Shown: positions 39,434 through 48,622 of the stretch, in pieces
Numbering within the stretch: position 1 is the first letter of the stretch
Layout: every line of letters begins with the position of its first letter
Assembly (NCBI RefSeq): GCF_000741215.1
Contig: NZ_JGYX01000006.1
Location: 1 to 64,000, forward strand
Source: Bifidobacterium pullorum subsp. gallinarum
GTDB lineage: Bacteria; Actinomycetota; Actinomycetes; Actinomycetales; Bifidobacteriaceae
Direction of reading: 5' to 3'
DNA length: 64,000 bases
The notes under the pieces: generated by a model
The model's input: only the letters and a program-made list of their open reading frames with translations
Database searches by the model: none
What the model was told of the DNA's origin: nothing
Translations under genes and position numbers: made by a program

Positions 39434-40915
39434 CTACTTGTGGTAGTACGTCGAGCGTTCGAATTTCGGCTCGCAGCACACGTTGATGCCCAAGCGCTTG
39501 AGCAGGGCCTCGTCGGAAGCCGAGATGATGACCGAGAAGAACGCGTCGCAGCCGCGCAGCTTCGGCAGACCGGCCAGCACGCGGGCCGCGACCTCGCTGG
39601 TGGCGGAGGTGATGGAGAGCGCGATCAGCGTCTCATCAGGGTGCAGACGCGGATTATGGCTGCCGAGCTGCTGGGTTTTGAGCCGGCTGATGGGTTCGAT
39701 GGCCTCGTTGGAGATGACCTCCAGCTCCATATCCACGCCGGTGACCTGCTTGAGAGCGTTCATCAGCAGGGAGCTGGCGGCCCCCAGACGGTCGGAGGTC
39801 TTGCCGGTGACCACCGAGTTGTCCGGAAGGATCATGGCGCCGGCCGGCGTCCCCGTGGCCTCCTCCTTGAGCAGGGCCGCCGAGCGCGCGGGTGAGTAAT
39901 CCTTGGAGACCCCGGCCTTCTTCATGATGAGTTCGAGCTTGTCCACGTACTCCTGTCCGGTGCCGGTGCGTCTGACCTGCACGGCGGCGGTGAAGTAGCG
40001 CCGCACGATCTCCATCCTGGCGGCCTCGGCGCAGGCCTTGTCATCGGTGATGGCGAAGCCCACCATGTTGACCCCCATGTCGGTGGGGCTCTGGTAGGGG
40101 GAGGTGCCCAGGATCTTCTCCATCAGCGCCTTGACCACGGGGAACGCTTCGACGTCACGGTTGTAGTTCACCGTGGTCTTGCCGTAGGCCTCCAGATGGA
40201 ACGGGTCGATGATGTTGGAATCGTCCAGGTCGACGGTGGCGGCCTCGTAGGCGATGTTGACCGGGTGCTTCAGGGGCAGGTTCCATACGGGGAAGGTCTC
40301 GAACTTGGCGTAGCCGACGGCGATGCCGCGTTCGTGCTCGTGATATACCTGGGACAGGCATGTGGCCAGTTTGCCCGAACCGGGCCCCGGCGCGGTCACC
40401 ACCACCAACGGACGCGTGGTCTCCACGTATTCGTTGCGTCCGTATCCGTTCTCGGAGACGATCAGATCGATGTCGTGCGGGTATCCCTCGATCGGGTAAT
40501 GGAGCTTGCAGGGTATGCCGAGCATCTGCAGGCGGTGGCGGAAGACGTCCGCCGCCTGCTGCCCGGCATATTGCGTCAGCACGACGGCGGCCACGGCCAG
40601 GCCGTTGGTGCGGTAGATGTCCGCCAGGCGCAGCACATCCTCGTCGTAGGTGATGCCCAGATCGCCGCGTTCCTTGTTCTTCTCGATGTCGTTGGCGTTG
40701 ATGGCGATGATGATCTCGACGTCCTCCGCCAGGCTCTTCAACATGCGGAACTTGGTATCGGGCTGGAACCCCGGCAGCACGCGGCTGGCATGGTAGTCGT
40801 CGAAGAGTTTGCCGCCGAACTCCAGATACAGTTTGCCGCCGAACTGGGCGATGCGTTCCCGGATATGCGCGGCCTGCAGTTCGATGTACTTGTCATTGTC
40901 AAAACCTTGGCGCAT
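39434..40915 (-). CDS. DUF1846 family protein between dnaA and dnaN
   Basis: This 493-aa protein matches the DUF1846 family, found in Firmicutes, Actinobacteria and others, whose function is not settled. It begins GFDNDKYIELQAAHIRERI and contains a glycine-rich, nucleotide-loop-like segment TAPGPGSGKLATCLSQVYHE around residue 180. The length is typical. ATG at 40915 was chosen because GAGGGAG lies 6 nt before it; the frame starts 21 nt earlier. Its position in the origin, between dnaA and dnaN, is unusual. It has its own terminator and probably its own promoter. Confidence 0.85.
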   Translation of the reverse strand: MRQGFDNDKYIELQAAHIRERIAQFGGKLYLEFGGKLFDDYHASRVLPGFQPDTKFRMLKSLAEDVEIIIAINANDIEKNKERGDLGITYDEDVLRLADIYRTNGLAVAAVVLTQYAGQQAADVFRHRLQMLGIPCKLHYPIEGYPHDIDLIVSENGYGRNEYVETTRPLVVVTAPGPGSGKLATCLSQVYHEHERGIAVGYAKFETFPVWNLPLKHPVNIAYEAATVDLDDSNIIDPFHLEAYGKTTVNYNRDVEAFPVVKALMEKILGTSPYQSPTDMGVNMVGFAITDDKACAEAARMEIVRRYFTAAVQVRRTGTGQEYVDKLELIMKKAGVSKDYSPARSAALLKEEATGTPAGAMILPDNSVVTGKTSDRLGAASSLLMNALKQVTGVDMELEVISNEAIEPISRLKTQQLGSHNPRLHPDETLIALSITSATSEVAARVLAGLPKLRGCDAFFSVIISASDEALLKRLGINVCCEPKFERSTYYHK

Positions 40916-41042
40916 GGGCATCTCCCTCATCATCATGAGTCTCGCCCGAGCGCAGGGACGCCGGCCGGGACTCGTTATTCTAACGCATCACCCGGTCATG
41001 GCCTGCTGCCGACGGGCAATCATGCTACGAGTATAGCGGTGC

Positions 41043-41068
41043 CCCGCAATGACCCCCGCGGTTGCGGG
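41043..41068 (-). terminator. dnaA terminator
   Basis: CCCGCAA (41043-41049) and TTGCGGG (41062-41068) form a stem immediately after the dnaA stop codon. Confidence 0.55.
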
Positions 41069-41071
41069 ACG

Positions 41072-42586
41072 TCACTCCGCGGAACGCTGCTTGAGACGCA
41101 CCGTGAGCTCCATCACGTAATTGTAGATCTCCTGCTTCTCCCGCATCTCGTCGCTGATGCGCGTGCATGCGTGCATGACGGTCGTGTGGTCGCGTCCGCC
41201 GAACACGTCGCCGATGTCCTTCAGGCTGATGCTGGTCATCTCACGGGACAGGTACATGGCGATCTGTCGTGCCAACGCCACGTTCTTGGTTCGTGTGCGT
41301 CCGACGATCTGATCGAAGGTCAGGTGGAAGTACTTGGCGACCTGGCCGATGATGTCGGAGGGCTTGACCTCCACGTCCGTAGTGAAGAAATCCTGCAGCG
41401 TCTGCTCCGCCAACGCCTTGGTGACGGGCTGGTTGCTGAGTGAGGCGACCGCGGTGACGCGCGTGAGGGCGCCTTCGAGCTCTCGGATGTTCTCGGTGAA
41501 CCGTTCCGCGATCAGGTCCAGGACGTCGTTGGGTATGGTGACGCCATTCATGCCGCTCATCATGCGCAGGATGGCGATGCGGGTCTCCAGGTCCGGCGGC
41601 TTAACGTCCACGGTCAGACCGGCGTCGAACCGGCTGATCAGACGTGCCTCGAATCCTTTGAGGTTTTTGGGTGCGACGTCGCTGGCGATGACGATGCGTT
41701 TGCTGGCCTGGTAGAGGCTGTTGAAGGTGTGGAAGAACTGTTCGAGGGTGGCTTCCTTGCCGCCGAGGAATTGGATGTCGTCGATCAGGAGGACGTCGAC
41801 CTGTCGGTAGCGTCGGTTGAATTCGGCGATGCGGCCCTGGCTTTGGCTGGGGTTCTGGAGGGCGTCGATGAATTCGTTGGTGAATTCCTCGGATGTGACG
41901 TAGCGTACCTTGAGGGTGGGGTCCTTGACGAGGGCGTAGTTGCCGATGGCGTTGAGCAGGTGGGTTTTGCCCAGGCCTGATCCGCCGTAGATGCATAGGG
42001 GGTTGAAGTCCTGTCCTGATCCTTCGGCGACGGCGAGGGCGACGGTGCGTGCGAAGCGGTTGGAGTCGCCGGGCACGAACGTGTCGAACGTCGCATTCTT
42101 ATTCAGATGCGTCTCCGGATCCAGCGCCGGTCCACGCTCGCCGCTCTCGAACGATTGCGATGGGATCATGGCGGGAATGGGCAGCTGGCCCTGGACCGAG
42201 GTCCTGCCCGCGTACGGGTCGAATGCGGACGGGACCTCCGGCGTGCGCTCCTCGTGCCGGACGGGCTTGGCATGCGGCCGCTCAGTCTGCGCGGCGGGGC
42301 GTTCCTCGACGGCGGGCGCGATCTTGAACGCGGGGAACATCTCCTGTCCCGAGGCGATCCGCAGCGCATTCATCAACGATTCGTTGAGCGTGGTCTGCAA
42401 GGTCTGCTGGACCTCGGCGTTGCTGACGCACAGCACGATGGTGGTGCCGAACACCGCTTCGGGCACGACGTCCTCGAACCATCCCTTTTCGCGAGCCGAC
42501 AGTGTGCTGCTATGGAGAATGGCCAGCGCGTCCGACCAGATGTCGGCCGCCTGCGTTGCCGCAGGGTTGATCGTCGTATCAGCCAC
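41072..42586 (-). CDS. dnaA: chromosomal replication initiator DnaA
   Basis: DnaA (504 aa) binds the DnaA boxes and opens the origin. Visible are the N-terminal helicase-interaction domain, a variable Pro/Glu-rich linker (about 100-150), the AAA+ domain with Walker [10 protein letters not shown] and Walker [10 protein letters not shown], and the C-terminal DNA-binding domain with [14 protein letters not shown] at 42586 is preferred because AGGAAAGG lies 7 nt upstream; the ATG at 42604 lies ahead of that site. It is divergent from rpmH. Confidence 0.97.
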   Translation of the reverse strand: MADTTINPAATQAADIWSDALAILHSSTLSAREKGWFEDVVPEAVFGTTIVLCVSNAEVQQTLQTTLNESLMNALRIASGQEMFPAFKIAPAVEERPAAQTERPHAKPVRHEERTPEVPSAFDPYAGRTSVQGQLPIPAMIPSQSFESGERGPALDPETHLNKNATFDTFVPGDSNRFARTVALAVAEGSGQDFNPLCIYGGSGLGKTHLLNAIGNYALVKDPTLKVRYVTSEEFTNEFIDALQNPSQSQGRIAEFNRRYRQVDVLLIDDIQFLGGKEATLEQFFHTFNSLYQASKRIVIASDVAPKNLKGFEARLISRFDAGLTVDVKPPDLETRIAILRMMSGMNGVTIPNDVLDLIAERFTENIRELEGALTRVTAVASLSNQPVTKALAEQTLQDFFTTDVEVKPSDIIGQVAKYFHLTFDQIVGRTRTKNVALARQIAMYLSREMTSISLKDIGDVFGGRDHTTVMHACTRISDEMREKQEIYNYVMELTVRLKQRSAE

Positions 42587-42663
42587 CAGGGTCCCTTTCC
42601 TCATTGCAGCGTGTTGTTGCCAACTGAAATACAGTAGTCCATGTTTACTCCGAATCTCGGAAG

Positions 42664-42728
42664 TTATCCACACCCTTGCGTGTTGAAATGACTGGATTGT
42701 GAATAACATTCGTGTAATTTGTGGATAA
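42664..42728. other. DnaA boxes upstream of dnaA (origin part 2)
   Basis: Two perfect boxes (42664-42672 fwd and 42720-42728 rev) and one near match (42698-42706 rev) lie 78-142 bp before dnaA, in the interval to rpmH. They may serve dnaA autoregulation, a second origin part, or both. The rest of 42587-42901 should hold the divergent dnaA and rpmH promoters. Confidence 0.8.
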
Positions 42729-42901
42729 CTTTCCGCATATGTGCGGCACCATTCCAACGTTTTACGGCCGGTGTTTGTGAAGTTGGCTTGAACAAACGCG
42801 TCCGGTGTTTTGACTTGGGGTAGGGGTCAGAGTACGTTAGTAGAGCTTGACTCATGAGGAGCCGCGCTCAGGCGTGGCAAAAACACCGGGAGCATTAGAT
42901 T

Positions 42902-43036
42902 ATGAAGAGGACATTCCAACCGAACAACCGCCGTCGTCACATGAAGCACGGCTTCCGTCTGCGTATGCGCACCCGTTCCGGCCGCGCCGTCATCAACCGT
43001 CGTCGCGCCAAGGGCCGCAAGTCCCTCTCCGCCTGA
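42902..43036 (+). CDS. rpmH: 50S ribosomal protein L34
   Basis: The 44-codon gene encodes the very basic L34: [20 protein letters not shown] at the N-terminus and AKGRKSLSA at the end. It is the first gene of the conserved rpmH-rnpA-yidD-yidC-jag-rsmG-parA-parB array, starting divergently from dnaA. Confidence 0.97.
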   Translation: MKRTFQPNNRRRHMKHGFRLRMRTRSGRAVINRRRAKGRKSLSA

Positions 43037-43056
43037 TTCCAACAGCGCGGGACAGC

Positions 43057-43419
43057 GTGGAGCGGCTGAGGAGCCACCGTGAATTCGTCGCGGTGCTGAA
43101 ACGCCGCCGCAGGGTCTCTGATTCGGACATCGTCGCGCACTATCTGGTGCGCGACGATGTTTCGGAGGCTGCAACCCCGGCGGATGGTCATCGTCGTCTC
43201 GGCCTCGCTGTGTCCAAAGCCGTTGGCAATGCGGTAACCAGGAATACCGTCAAACGTCGGTTCCGGGTATCGGCGGCACATCATCAGGATGCGTTGCCCC
43301 CGAACTGCGATGTGGTGCTCCGGGCCAAGCCCAGCGCTTCATCCGCATCCTTCGCTTCGTTGGATGGCCAGATTCATTCCCTGTTCGAATCCATCGCGCG
43401 CAAATCGGGACAACGATGA
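43057..43419 (+). CDS. rnpA: ribonuclease P protein component
   Basis: RnpA (120 aa) assists the RNase P RNA in removing tRNA leaders. The conserved basic segment [20 protein letters not shown] is present. GTG at 43057 gives the usual N-terminus [10 protein letters not shown]; the Shine-Dalgarno sequence is weak. The frame is open upstream across rpmH, but that part is a shadow. It overlaps yidD by 4 nt. Confidence 0.95.
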   Translation: MERLRSHREFVAVLKRRRRVSDSDIVAHYLVRDDVSEAATPADGHRRLGLAVSKAVGNAVTRNTVKRRFRVSAAHHQDALPPNCDVVLRAKPSASSASFASLDGQIHSLFESIARKSGQR

Positions 43420-43709
43420 ACGGCAGCGTGGGCAGGGGCATGATTCGGTGTATCCGGTGGTATCAGCGTTATATCTCCGCGAACACCCCTGCTTGCTGCA
43501 AGTACTATCCCACGTGCTCTCGGTACGCCATAGAAGCCATTGAACGGTTCGGCGCGTGCCGTGGAGGACTGTTGGCGGTGTTGCGTCTGCTCAGATGCCG
43601 GCCGTGGAGTCGTGGCGGGATCGATGACGTACCCCAACGGTATTCGCTGTTCTACAGATTTTCCTGGTCCAAGGCTCACGAGGAGCCTCGGTTGACACCA
43701 CTGGCCTAG
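43416..43709 (+). CDS. yidD: membrane protein insertion efficiency factor YidD
   Basis: The 97-aa YidD homologue shows the family core WYQRYIS, the three-Cys segment [12 protein letters not shown] and [13 protein letters not shown] C-terminal pattern ([10 protein letters not shown]). It assists YidC in inserting membrane proteins. The ATG overlaps the rnpA stop; a second ATG (43440) with AGGGG upstream is possible. Confidence 0.94.
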   Translation: MNGSVGRGMIRCIRWYQRYISANTPACCKYYPTCSRYAIEAIERFGACRGGLLAVLRLLRCRPWSRGGIDDVPQRYSLFYRFSWSKAHEEPRLTPLA

Positions 43710-43732
43710 GACGATAAGGAGAAGGCCTGATC

Positions 43733-44743
43733 ATGAATACTTCGAACGAGTTTTTGCTGGATACCAGCTTCTTCGGTTGGCTGTACAAGATTCTGACGCC
43801 GATCGAATGGCTGATGACGCAGGTGATGAACCTGTTCCATGAATTCCTGAAGCTGCTGGGCATGTCGCCGATCGGTTTCTCCTGGGTGCTGTCCATCGTC
43901 TTCCTGGTGCTGGTGGTGCACGCGTGCATCTTCCCGCTGTACTACCGGCAGATGAAGTCGATGCGCAAGATGCAGGCGCTTCAGCCCAAGATGCAGCACA
44001 TCCAGAACAAGTACAAGGGCAAAACCGATCAGGCCAGCAAAGAGGCGCTGAGCCGCGAGATGATGAAGCTGTACCAGGACAACGACGCGAACCCCGCCGG
44101 CTCGTGCCTGCCCATGCTCATCCAGGGCCCGGTGTTCATGTGCATGTTCTATGTGCTGTCCGCCATCCCCTACATCGCCGACGGCAAGCGTGCCGCCCTG
44201 GGCGCGTTCGACCAGGCGACCGCCGAGGAATTCTCCCAGACCACCGTGTTCGGGGTGAGCGTGACCGATAACTTCACCACGGCGGACACGTCGGGCAAGA
44301 TCGTCATCGGCATCTTCGTGGCGCTGATGTGCACCTGCATGTGGTTCATGCAGTACAACAGCATGAAGCGCAACATGAACCAGGAGGCCATGGTCGGACA
44401 GGCCGCCATGATGCAGAAGATGATGCTCTGGGTGTTCCCGATCATGTACATCTTCTCCGGCATCGCGATGCCGTTCGCCGTGCTGGTGTACTGGCTGACC
44501 AACAACATCTGCAACCTGCTGCGTTCGATGTGGCAGATCTACAACTTCCCGACCCCGGGATCCCCGGCGTCCGAGCGCAAGAAGATCCGCGACCATGACC
44601 GTGAGAACGCCCGCCGTGCCAAGGCGGGCCAGATCTCCCTCGAGGAGGAGGAGCTGGTCAAGGCCAAGGAGGAGGCCGAACGGCGCGAGACCCAGGGGTA
44701 TCAGCGCCAGCAGCCGCAGCGTAAGAAGCGGAAGAAGAAATAA
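43733..44743 (+). CDS. yidC: membrane protein insertase YidC/Oxa1
   Basis: YidC (336 aa) inserts proteins into the membrane alone or with Sec. The five-helix Oxa1 core is present with the cytoplasmic coiled segment QMKSMRKMQALQPKMQHIQ and the later helices around MMLWVFPIMYIFSG. No large periplasmic domain, as is usual for Gram-positives. The tail is very basic and ends in a run of Lys and Arg that probably touches the ribosome. AAGGAG precedes the ATG. Confidence 0.96.
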   Translation: MNTSNEFLLDTSFFGWLYKILTPIEWLMTQVMNLFHEFLKLLGMSPIGFSWVLSIVFLVLVVHACIFPLYYRQMKSMRKMQALQPKMQHIQNKYKGKTDQASKEALSREMMKLYQDNDANPAGSCLPMLIQGPVFMCMFYVLSAIPYIADGKRAALGAFDQATAEEFSQTTVFGVSVTDNFTTADTSGKIVIGIFVALMCTCMWFMQYNSMKRNMNQEAMVGQAAMMQKMMLWVFPIMYIFSGIAMPFAVLVYWLTNNICNLLRSMWQIYNFPTPGSPASERKKIRDHDRENARRAKAGQISLEEEELVKAKEEAERRETQGYQRQQPQRKKRKKK

Positions 44744-44751
44744 CGATCGTT

Positions 44752-44784
44752 GCGTCCCCGCCGTATGTCGGATGGCGGGGACGC
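44752..44784 (+). terminator. terminator after yidC
   Basis: GCGTCCCCGCC and GGCGGGGACGC form a perfect 11-bp stem with an 11-nt loop, followed by ATCCTTTT. It separates yidC from jag. Confidence 0.85.
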
Positions 44785-44862
44785 ATCCTTTTCCGATACC
44801 GCGTAAGCTCGGTATCGGTGAACGACTTGAACAACAACCCCTCGAGTAAGGAGTACAGAACA

Positions 44863-45369
44863 ATGGCGCAGGATGACGACGAGAAAACGATGGATCAGCT
44901 CAATGATGAAGCCGACATCGCCGCCGATTATCTTGAGGGCCTGCTGGATATCGTCGATTACGAAGGCGATATCGAGTTGGGCGTCCGCAACAACCGCCCC
45001 ATGGTGCAGATCGTTGCCGATGACGATTCGGACATCAAGCATCTGATCGGCCGTCATGGCGAGGTGGTGGACGCGTTGCAGCAGCTGACGCGTCTTGCGG
45101 TGCAGCAGAAGACCGGTGAGCGTTCCCATCTCATTGTGGATGTCGATGGATTCCTGAAGCGTAAGCGGCAGCATCTGCGTGACGTTGCGTTGGATGCCGT
45201 GGATGAGGTGCGCGAGACCGGCGAACCGGTCAACCTCAAGCCGATGAATTCCTTCGAGCGCAAGGTGATCCACGATGTGGTGCGCGAGGAGGGGCTCAAG
45301 TCCCGCTCGCATGGCGAGGAACCCCATCGCTACGTGACGGTGTATATGAAAGCCGGTAACGACGAGTGA
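44863..45369 (+). CDS. jag: Jag/KhpB-type RNA-binding protein (KH and R3H domains)
   Basis: The 168-aa protein has a KH domain (DIKHLIGRHGEVVDALQQL, GxxG loop IGRHG) and an R3H domain (MNSFERKVIHDVV ... SHGEEPHRYVTV). Jag/KhpB proteins bind RNA and are linked to cell division and envelope control. The Jag_N domain found in longer homologues is missing, as usual in Actinobacteria. GTAAGGAG precedes the ATG at 44863. Confidence 0.93.
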   Translation: MAQDDDEKTMDQLNDEADIAADYLEGLLDIVDYEGDIELGVRNNRPMVQIVADDDSDIKHLIGRHGEVVDALQQLTRLAVQQKTGERSHLIVDVDGFLKRKRQHLRDVALDAVDEVRETGEPVNLKPMNSFERKVIHDVVREEGLKSRSHGEEPHRYVTVYMKAGNDE

Positions 45370-45410
45370 TGTCCATATTGTGGACATTGGGTTTCGAAGT
45401 ATAAGATATG

Positions 45411-45436
45411 ATGGAGGACCGTTGTCGGTCCTCCAT
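45411..45436 (+). terminator. hairpin between jag and rsmG
   Basis: ATGGAGGACC and GGTCCTCCAT form a perfect 10-bp stem with a GTTGTC loop, followed by CATTGTATGTAT, 32 nt before rsmG. A short GTCCA/TGGAC repeat precedes it (45371-45385). Confidence 0.7.
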
Positions 45437-45467
45437 CATTGTATGTATCGAATGAGAGGATGCGTTC

Positions 45468-46154
45468 ATGCCCGAAGATGCCGAGATTCATGATCCGTTG
45501 GATGATTCTCCGATTCTCGAAGAGGTGCTTGGGGAGGCGTTGCCGCGCTTGCGGAAGTTTCACGTGAAACTTTCCACGGAAGGGGAGCCCAGAGGACTGA
45601 TCGGACCAAGGGATGTCGGAATCCTGTGGGAGCGGCACATCCTGAATTCGGCGGCCATTGTGCCGTTCATCCGACGTGAGATCGGCAAGACGAGCGCATC
45701 GATCGCCGATGTCGGCAGTGGTGGGGGATTCCCGGGTATTGTGGCTGCGGCTTGCATGCCGGAACATCGCTTCACGTTGATAGAACCGATGGAGCGTCGT
45801 GTGGAGTGGCTGCATGAGTGTGTGGAGCTTATGGGGCTGTCCAATGTGACGGTGATCAGGGCGCGCGCCGAAGAGATCATCGCTGCGCTGAAGCGGCGAG
45901 ATGCGCAGGTGCGACCGTTCGATGCGGTGACCTGCAGGGCTGTGGCTCCCATGACGAAATTGACCGGCTGGACGTTGCCGATGCTCAAGCCCCAGGGCAG
46001 CCTGATCGCCTTGAAGGGGCGTTCTGCTCAGGCGGAACTGGACAAGGCCGAGCGTGTTATTCGTACCGCCGGGGGTATGCGCGCACGCGTGGTTGTGGCC
46101 CCGGTCGGCGGCGATCTGGAGCCGACTCACGTGGTTATTGTGCGTAAACGATAA
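45468..46154 (+). CDS. rsmG: 16S rRNA (guanine-527 N7) methyltransferase
   Basis: RsmG (228 aa) methylates G527 of 16S rRNA with S-adenosylmethionine; its loss gives low-level streptomycin resistance in many bacteria. The SAM-binding [13 protein letters not shown], the [12 protein letters not shown] start of the fold ([12 protein letters not shown]) and the VTCRAVAPM motif are present. GAGAGGA precedes the ATG. A parS palindrome lies inside the coding region. Confidence 0.95.
   Translation: MPEDAEIHDPLDDSPILEEVLGEALPRLRKFHVKLSTEGEPRGLIGPRDVGILWERHILNSAAIVPFIRREIGKTSASIADVGSGGGFPGIVAAACMPEHRFTLIEPMERRVEWLHECVELMGLSNVTVIRARAEEIIAALKRRDAQVRPFDAVTCRAVAPMTKLTGWTLPMLKPQGSLIALKGRSAQAELDKAERVIRTAGGMRARVVVAPVGGDLEPTHVVIVRKR
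45556..45571. promoter_or_regulatory. parS site 1 (inside rsmG)
   Basis: AGTTTCACGTGAAACT is a perfect 16-bp palindrome matching the ParB-binding parS consensus. Confidence 0.92.
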
Positions 46155-46157
46155 GTG

Positions 46158-46287
46158 TTATCCACAGTTATCCACGTATGTGTGGATAATTCTGTGGATA
46201 ACTTTTTCGTTGAAATATCAACGATTATAGGCAATTCATGTTGACTTGTGGAATGAGTTATCCACATTGTTGATGACGTTATCCACA
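46158..46287. other. DnaA-box cluster upstream of parA (third cluster)
   Basis: Five perfect boxes (46158-46166 fwd, 46181-46189 rev, 46193-46201 rev, 46258-46266 fwd, 46279-46287 fwd) and one near match (46168-46176) flank an AT-rich stretch (46202-46240). It sits between rsmG and parA, about 7 kb from the dnaN cluster. It might be an accessory origin part, a DnaA titration site or a DnaA-controlled parA promoter. Confidence 0.85.
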
Positions 46288-46363
46288 TGGTTGACGAAGG
46301 CTGTGCAATGTCCATGCGCACAGTGAGACTTGAAGGTACTGGTAAAACTGAGGAGGGCTGTTC

Positions 46364-47323
46364 ATGGCGGAGCAACAACACGGAATCGAGTCTGCCGCTG
46401 AGACGATTCAACGGATTTTTCAAGGCGGTGGCTCGCCGTTAGGCGCCGATATAGTGGATGCAGCCAGCCGATATCGCCGACTTCAGCAATCCGTGTTTCC
46501 CAAACCACAGCGTACCCGTTGCATTGCCGTCGCCAACCAGAAGGGTGGCGTGGGCAAAACATCCACTACGGTGAATGTTGCCGCGGCACTGTCCGATCAT
46601 GGTGCTCATGTATTGGTCATCGATATGGACCCTCAGGGCAACGCCTCCACTGCATTGGGGATTATGCACTCATCGGGGCAGCCTTCCGTCTATGACGTGC
46701 TGGAAGGACGGCTGTCCATTGCGGAAGTGATGCAACCGTGTCCGGATTTTTCATCATTGCAGGTGGTGCCAGCCTCCATCGATCTCAGCGGTGCCGAGCT
46801 GGAAGTCGCGGATATGCCCGATCGCACCTTCCTGTTGAAGCGGGCGCTCGACGCGCATCTCGCCGATCATGATCTGGACTATGTCATCATCGATTGCCCT
46901 CCGAGCTTGGGACTATTGGTCATCAACGCGATGTGCGCGGTCACGGAGATGCTGATCCCGATCCAGGCCGAATATTACGCGTTGGAGGGATTGGGACAGC
47001 TCATCAACACCATCGGGCTGGTACAGGAGCATTACAATCCTGCGCTGATTGTTTCCACAATGCTGGTCACGATGTTCGACCGCCGTACGTTGCTGAGTCG
47101 TGAAGTCTTCGACGAGGTGAAGAAGCATTACCCCACCATCGTGCTGGACACCACCATTCCACGCACCGTGAAGATCTCCGAAGCGCCCAGCTTCAATCAG
47201 ACCGTCATCCGTTATGACGCACACGGCGTGGGGGCCATCTCATATGGCGAAGCGGCATTGGAAATTGCACAACGTTCGCCGATGGTGTTGGATGCCATCG
47301 ACAAGAGGAAAGGGGAGCGGTGA
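46364..47323 (+). CDS. parA: chromosome partitioning ATPase ParA/Soj
   Basis: ParA (319 aa) is a Walker-type ATPase that moves ParB-bound origins apart. The deviant Walker A is QKGGVGKTST, followed by DMDPQGNAS and YVIIDCPPSLG. An N-terminal extension of about 50 residues precedes the ATPase core. GAGGAGGG precedes the ATG. Its TGA shares one base with the parB ATG. Confidence 0.97.
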   Translation: MAEQQHGIESAAETIQRIFQGGGSPLGADIVDAASRYRRLQQSVFPKPQRTRCIAVANQKGGVGKTSTTVNVAAALSDHGAHVLVIDMDPQGNASTALGIMHSSGQPSVYDVLEGRLSIAEVMQPCPDFSSLQVVPASIDLSGAELEVADMPDRTFLLKRALDAHLADHDLDYVIIDCPPSLGLLVINAMCAVTEMLIPIQAEYYALEGLGQLINTIGLVQEHYNPALIVSTMLVTMFDRRTLLSREVFDEVKKHYPTIVLDTTIPRTVKISEAPSFNQTVIRYDAHGVGAISYGEAALEIAQRSPMVLDAIDKRKGER

Positions 47324-48522
47324 TGTCCACACGTTCACGTTTGGGTAAGGGATTGGGCGCGTTGTTCCCCGCGCTTCCGGGGGAGGCTCTGCCGTCCGAG
47401 ACTCCGACGTCTGAAACACCGCTACCTGAAACGGCTCCGCATGGTGAAGCGAAGCAGCCAGCCGCGCAGGCCGGGTCGAAACCATCCGGCGCCACCAGAA
47501 GCGGACGAAAGACGTCAGGCAAACGTGCGTCGATGCCGTCGCTGGACACCATCGTGCACCCGAGCGACATGTTCTTTGACACCACGCTGACCCAGCCGGC
47601 GGCACCTGCTCCGAAGGCCAAAGAACCTGAGCCAAAGGTTTCACGTGAAACATCTGAGGCTGAGCCGGAGGTGGAGCTGCAGCCGGTGCAGGGCGGATAT
47701 CTGGATGAGTTGCGCTTGGATGCGATCGTCCCCAACGCCCACCAGCCGAGAACGATCTTCGATGAGGATGATCTGCGTGAGCTGTCCGATTCGATTCGTG
47801 AGGTCGGAGTACTGCAGCCCATCGTAGTTCGCCGGCTGTCTCCAAGCCAGTATGAACTGGTGATGGGCGAACGGCGTTGGCGTGCCTCGAAGTTGGCTGG
47901 GTTGGAAACGATTCCGGCCATTGTCAAGACAACGTCGGATAACGATATGCTGCGTGACGCGTTGCTGGAAAACCTGCACCGAGTTGCGCTGAATCCTCTG
48001 GAAGAGGCTGCCGCCTATCAGCAGATGATCGATGAATTCGGATTGACACAACAGCAACTCTCGAAATCGATCTCCAAGTCGCGTCCGCAGATTGCCAACA
48101 CCCTGCGACTGTTGAATCTCCCGGTCACGGTGCAGAAGAAGGTCGCATCGGGTGTGCTTTCTGCTGGGCATGCCAGGGCGTTGCTGGCGTTGCCCACCGA
48201 AGAGGCGATGGAGAAGCTGGCCGATCGCATCATCGGCGAGGGGCTTTCGGTGCGCAGCACCGAAGAGATCGTATCAATGCAGGTGGCGGCGTCGGAACAG
48301 CCCAAGAAACGTAGGACTCATGCCGCTAATCCTTGGGTTGGATCAGCCATTCAGCAATCGTTGGAGAATCGTTTCGATACCAAGGTGTCCATCAAAGGCA
48401 CAGCGAAGCATGGTCGCATTGAGATCGTGTTCTCTTCTCCAGAGGATATGGACCGCATCATGAAGCTGCTGGTTCCCGAGTCTCCGGCACGGCAGGATGA
48501 CGACCAAGCGGGATGGGTGTAA
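47323..48522 (+). CDS. parB: chromosome partitioning protein ParB/Spo0J
   Basis: ParB (399 aa) binds parS, spreads on the origin region and uses CTP in the well-studied homologues. The N-terminus RLGKGLGALFP is the ParA-interacting segment. After a disordered stretch of about 110 residues come the CTP/ParB-N domain (NAHQPRT, GVLQPIVVR, GERRWRASK), the helix-turn-helix region (LTQQQLSKSISKSRPQIANT) and a C-terminal dimerisation domain. A parS site lies within the gene near codon 106, in the linker region. Confidence 0.97.
   Translation: MSTRSRLGKGLGALFPALPGEALPSETPTSETPLPETAPHGEAKQPAAQAGSKPSGATRSGRKTSGKRASMPSLDTIVHPSDMFFDTTLTQPAAPAPKAKEPEPKVSRETSEAEPEVELQPVQGGYLDELRLDAIVPNAHQPRTIFDEDDLRELSDSIREVGVLQPIVVRRLSPSQYELVMGERRWRASKLAGLETIPAIVKTTSDNDMLRDALLENLHRVALNPLEEAAAYQQMIDEFGLTQQQLSKSISKSRPQIANTLRLLNLPVTVQKKVASGVLSAGHARALLALPTEEAMEKLADRIIGEGLSVRSTEEIVSMQVAASEQPKKRRTHAANPWVGSAIQQSLENRFDTKVSIKGTAKHGRIEIVFSSPEDMDRIMKLLVPESPARQDDDQAGWV
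47637..47652. promoter_or_regulatory. parS site 2 (inside parB)
   Basis: GGTTTCACGTGAAACA contains the perfect 14-bp palindrome GTTTCACGTGAAAC. Confidence 0.9.
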
Positions 48523-48540
48523 AGAATCGCCGCGAACAAA

Positions 48541-48554
48541 GTTTCACGTGAAAC
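48541..48554. promoter_or_regulatory. parS site 3 (after parB)
   Basis: GTTTCACGTGAAAC, 18 nt beyond the parB stop and just before its terminator hairpin. Confidence 0.9.
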
Positions 48555-48555
48555 A

Positions 48556-48600
48556 GAAGCCCCGCACACCACGGTTGAACGTCGTGATGTGCGGGGCTTC
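48556..48600. terminator. terminator between convergent parB and trxB
   Basis: GAAGCCCCGCAC and GTGCGGGGCTTC form a perfect 12-bp stem with some inner pairing, between the two stop codons. Confidence 0.85.
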
Positions 48601-48622
48601 CGCGTTGAATCAGTGGGGGAGA

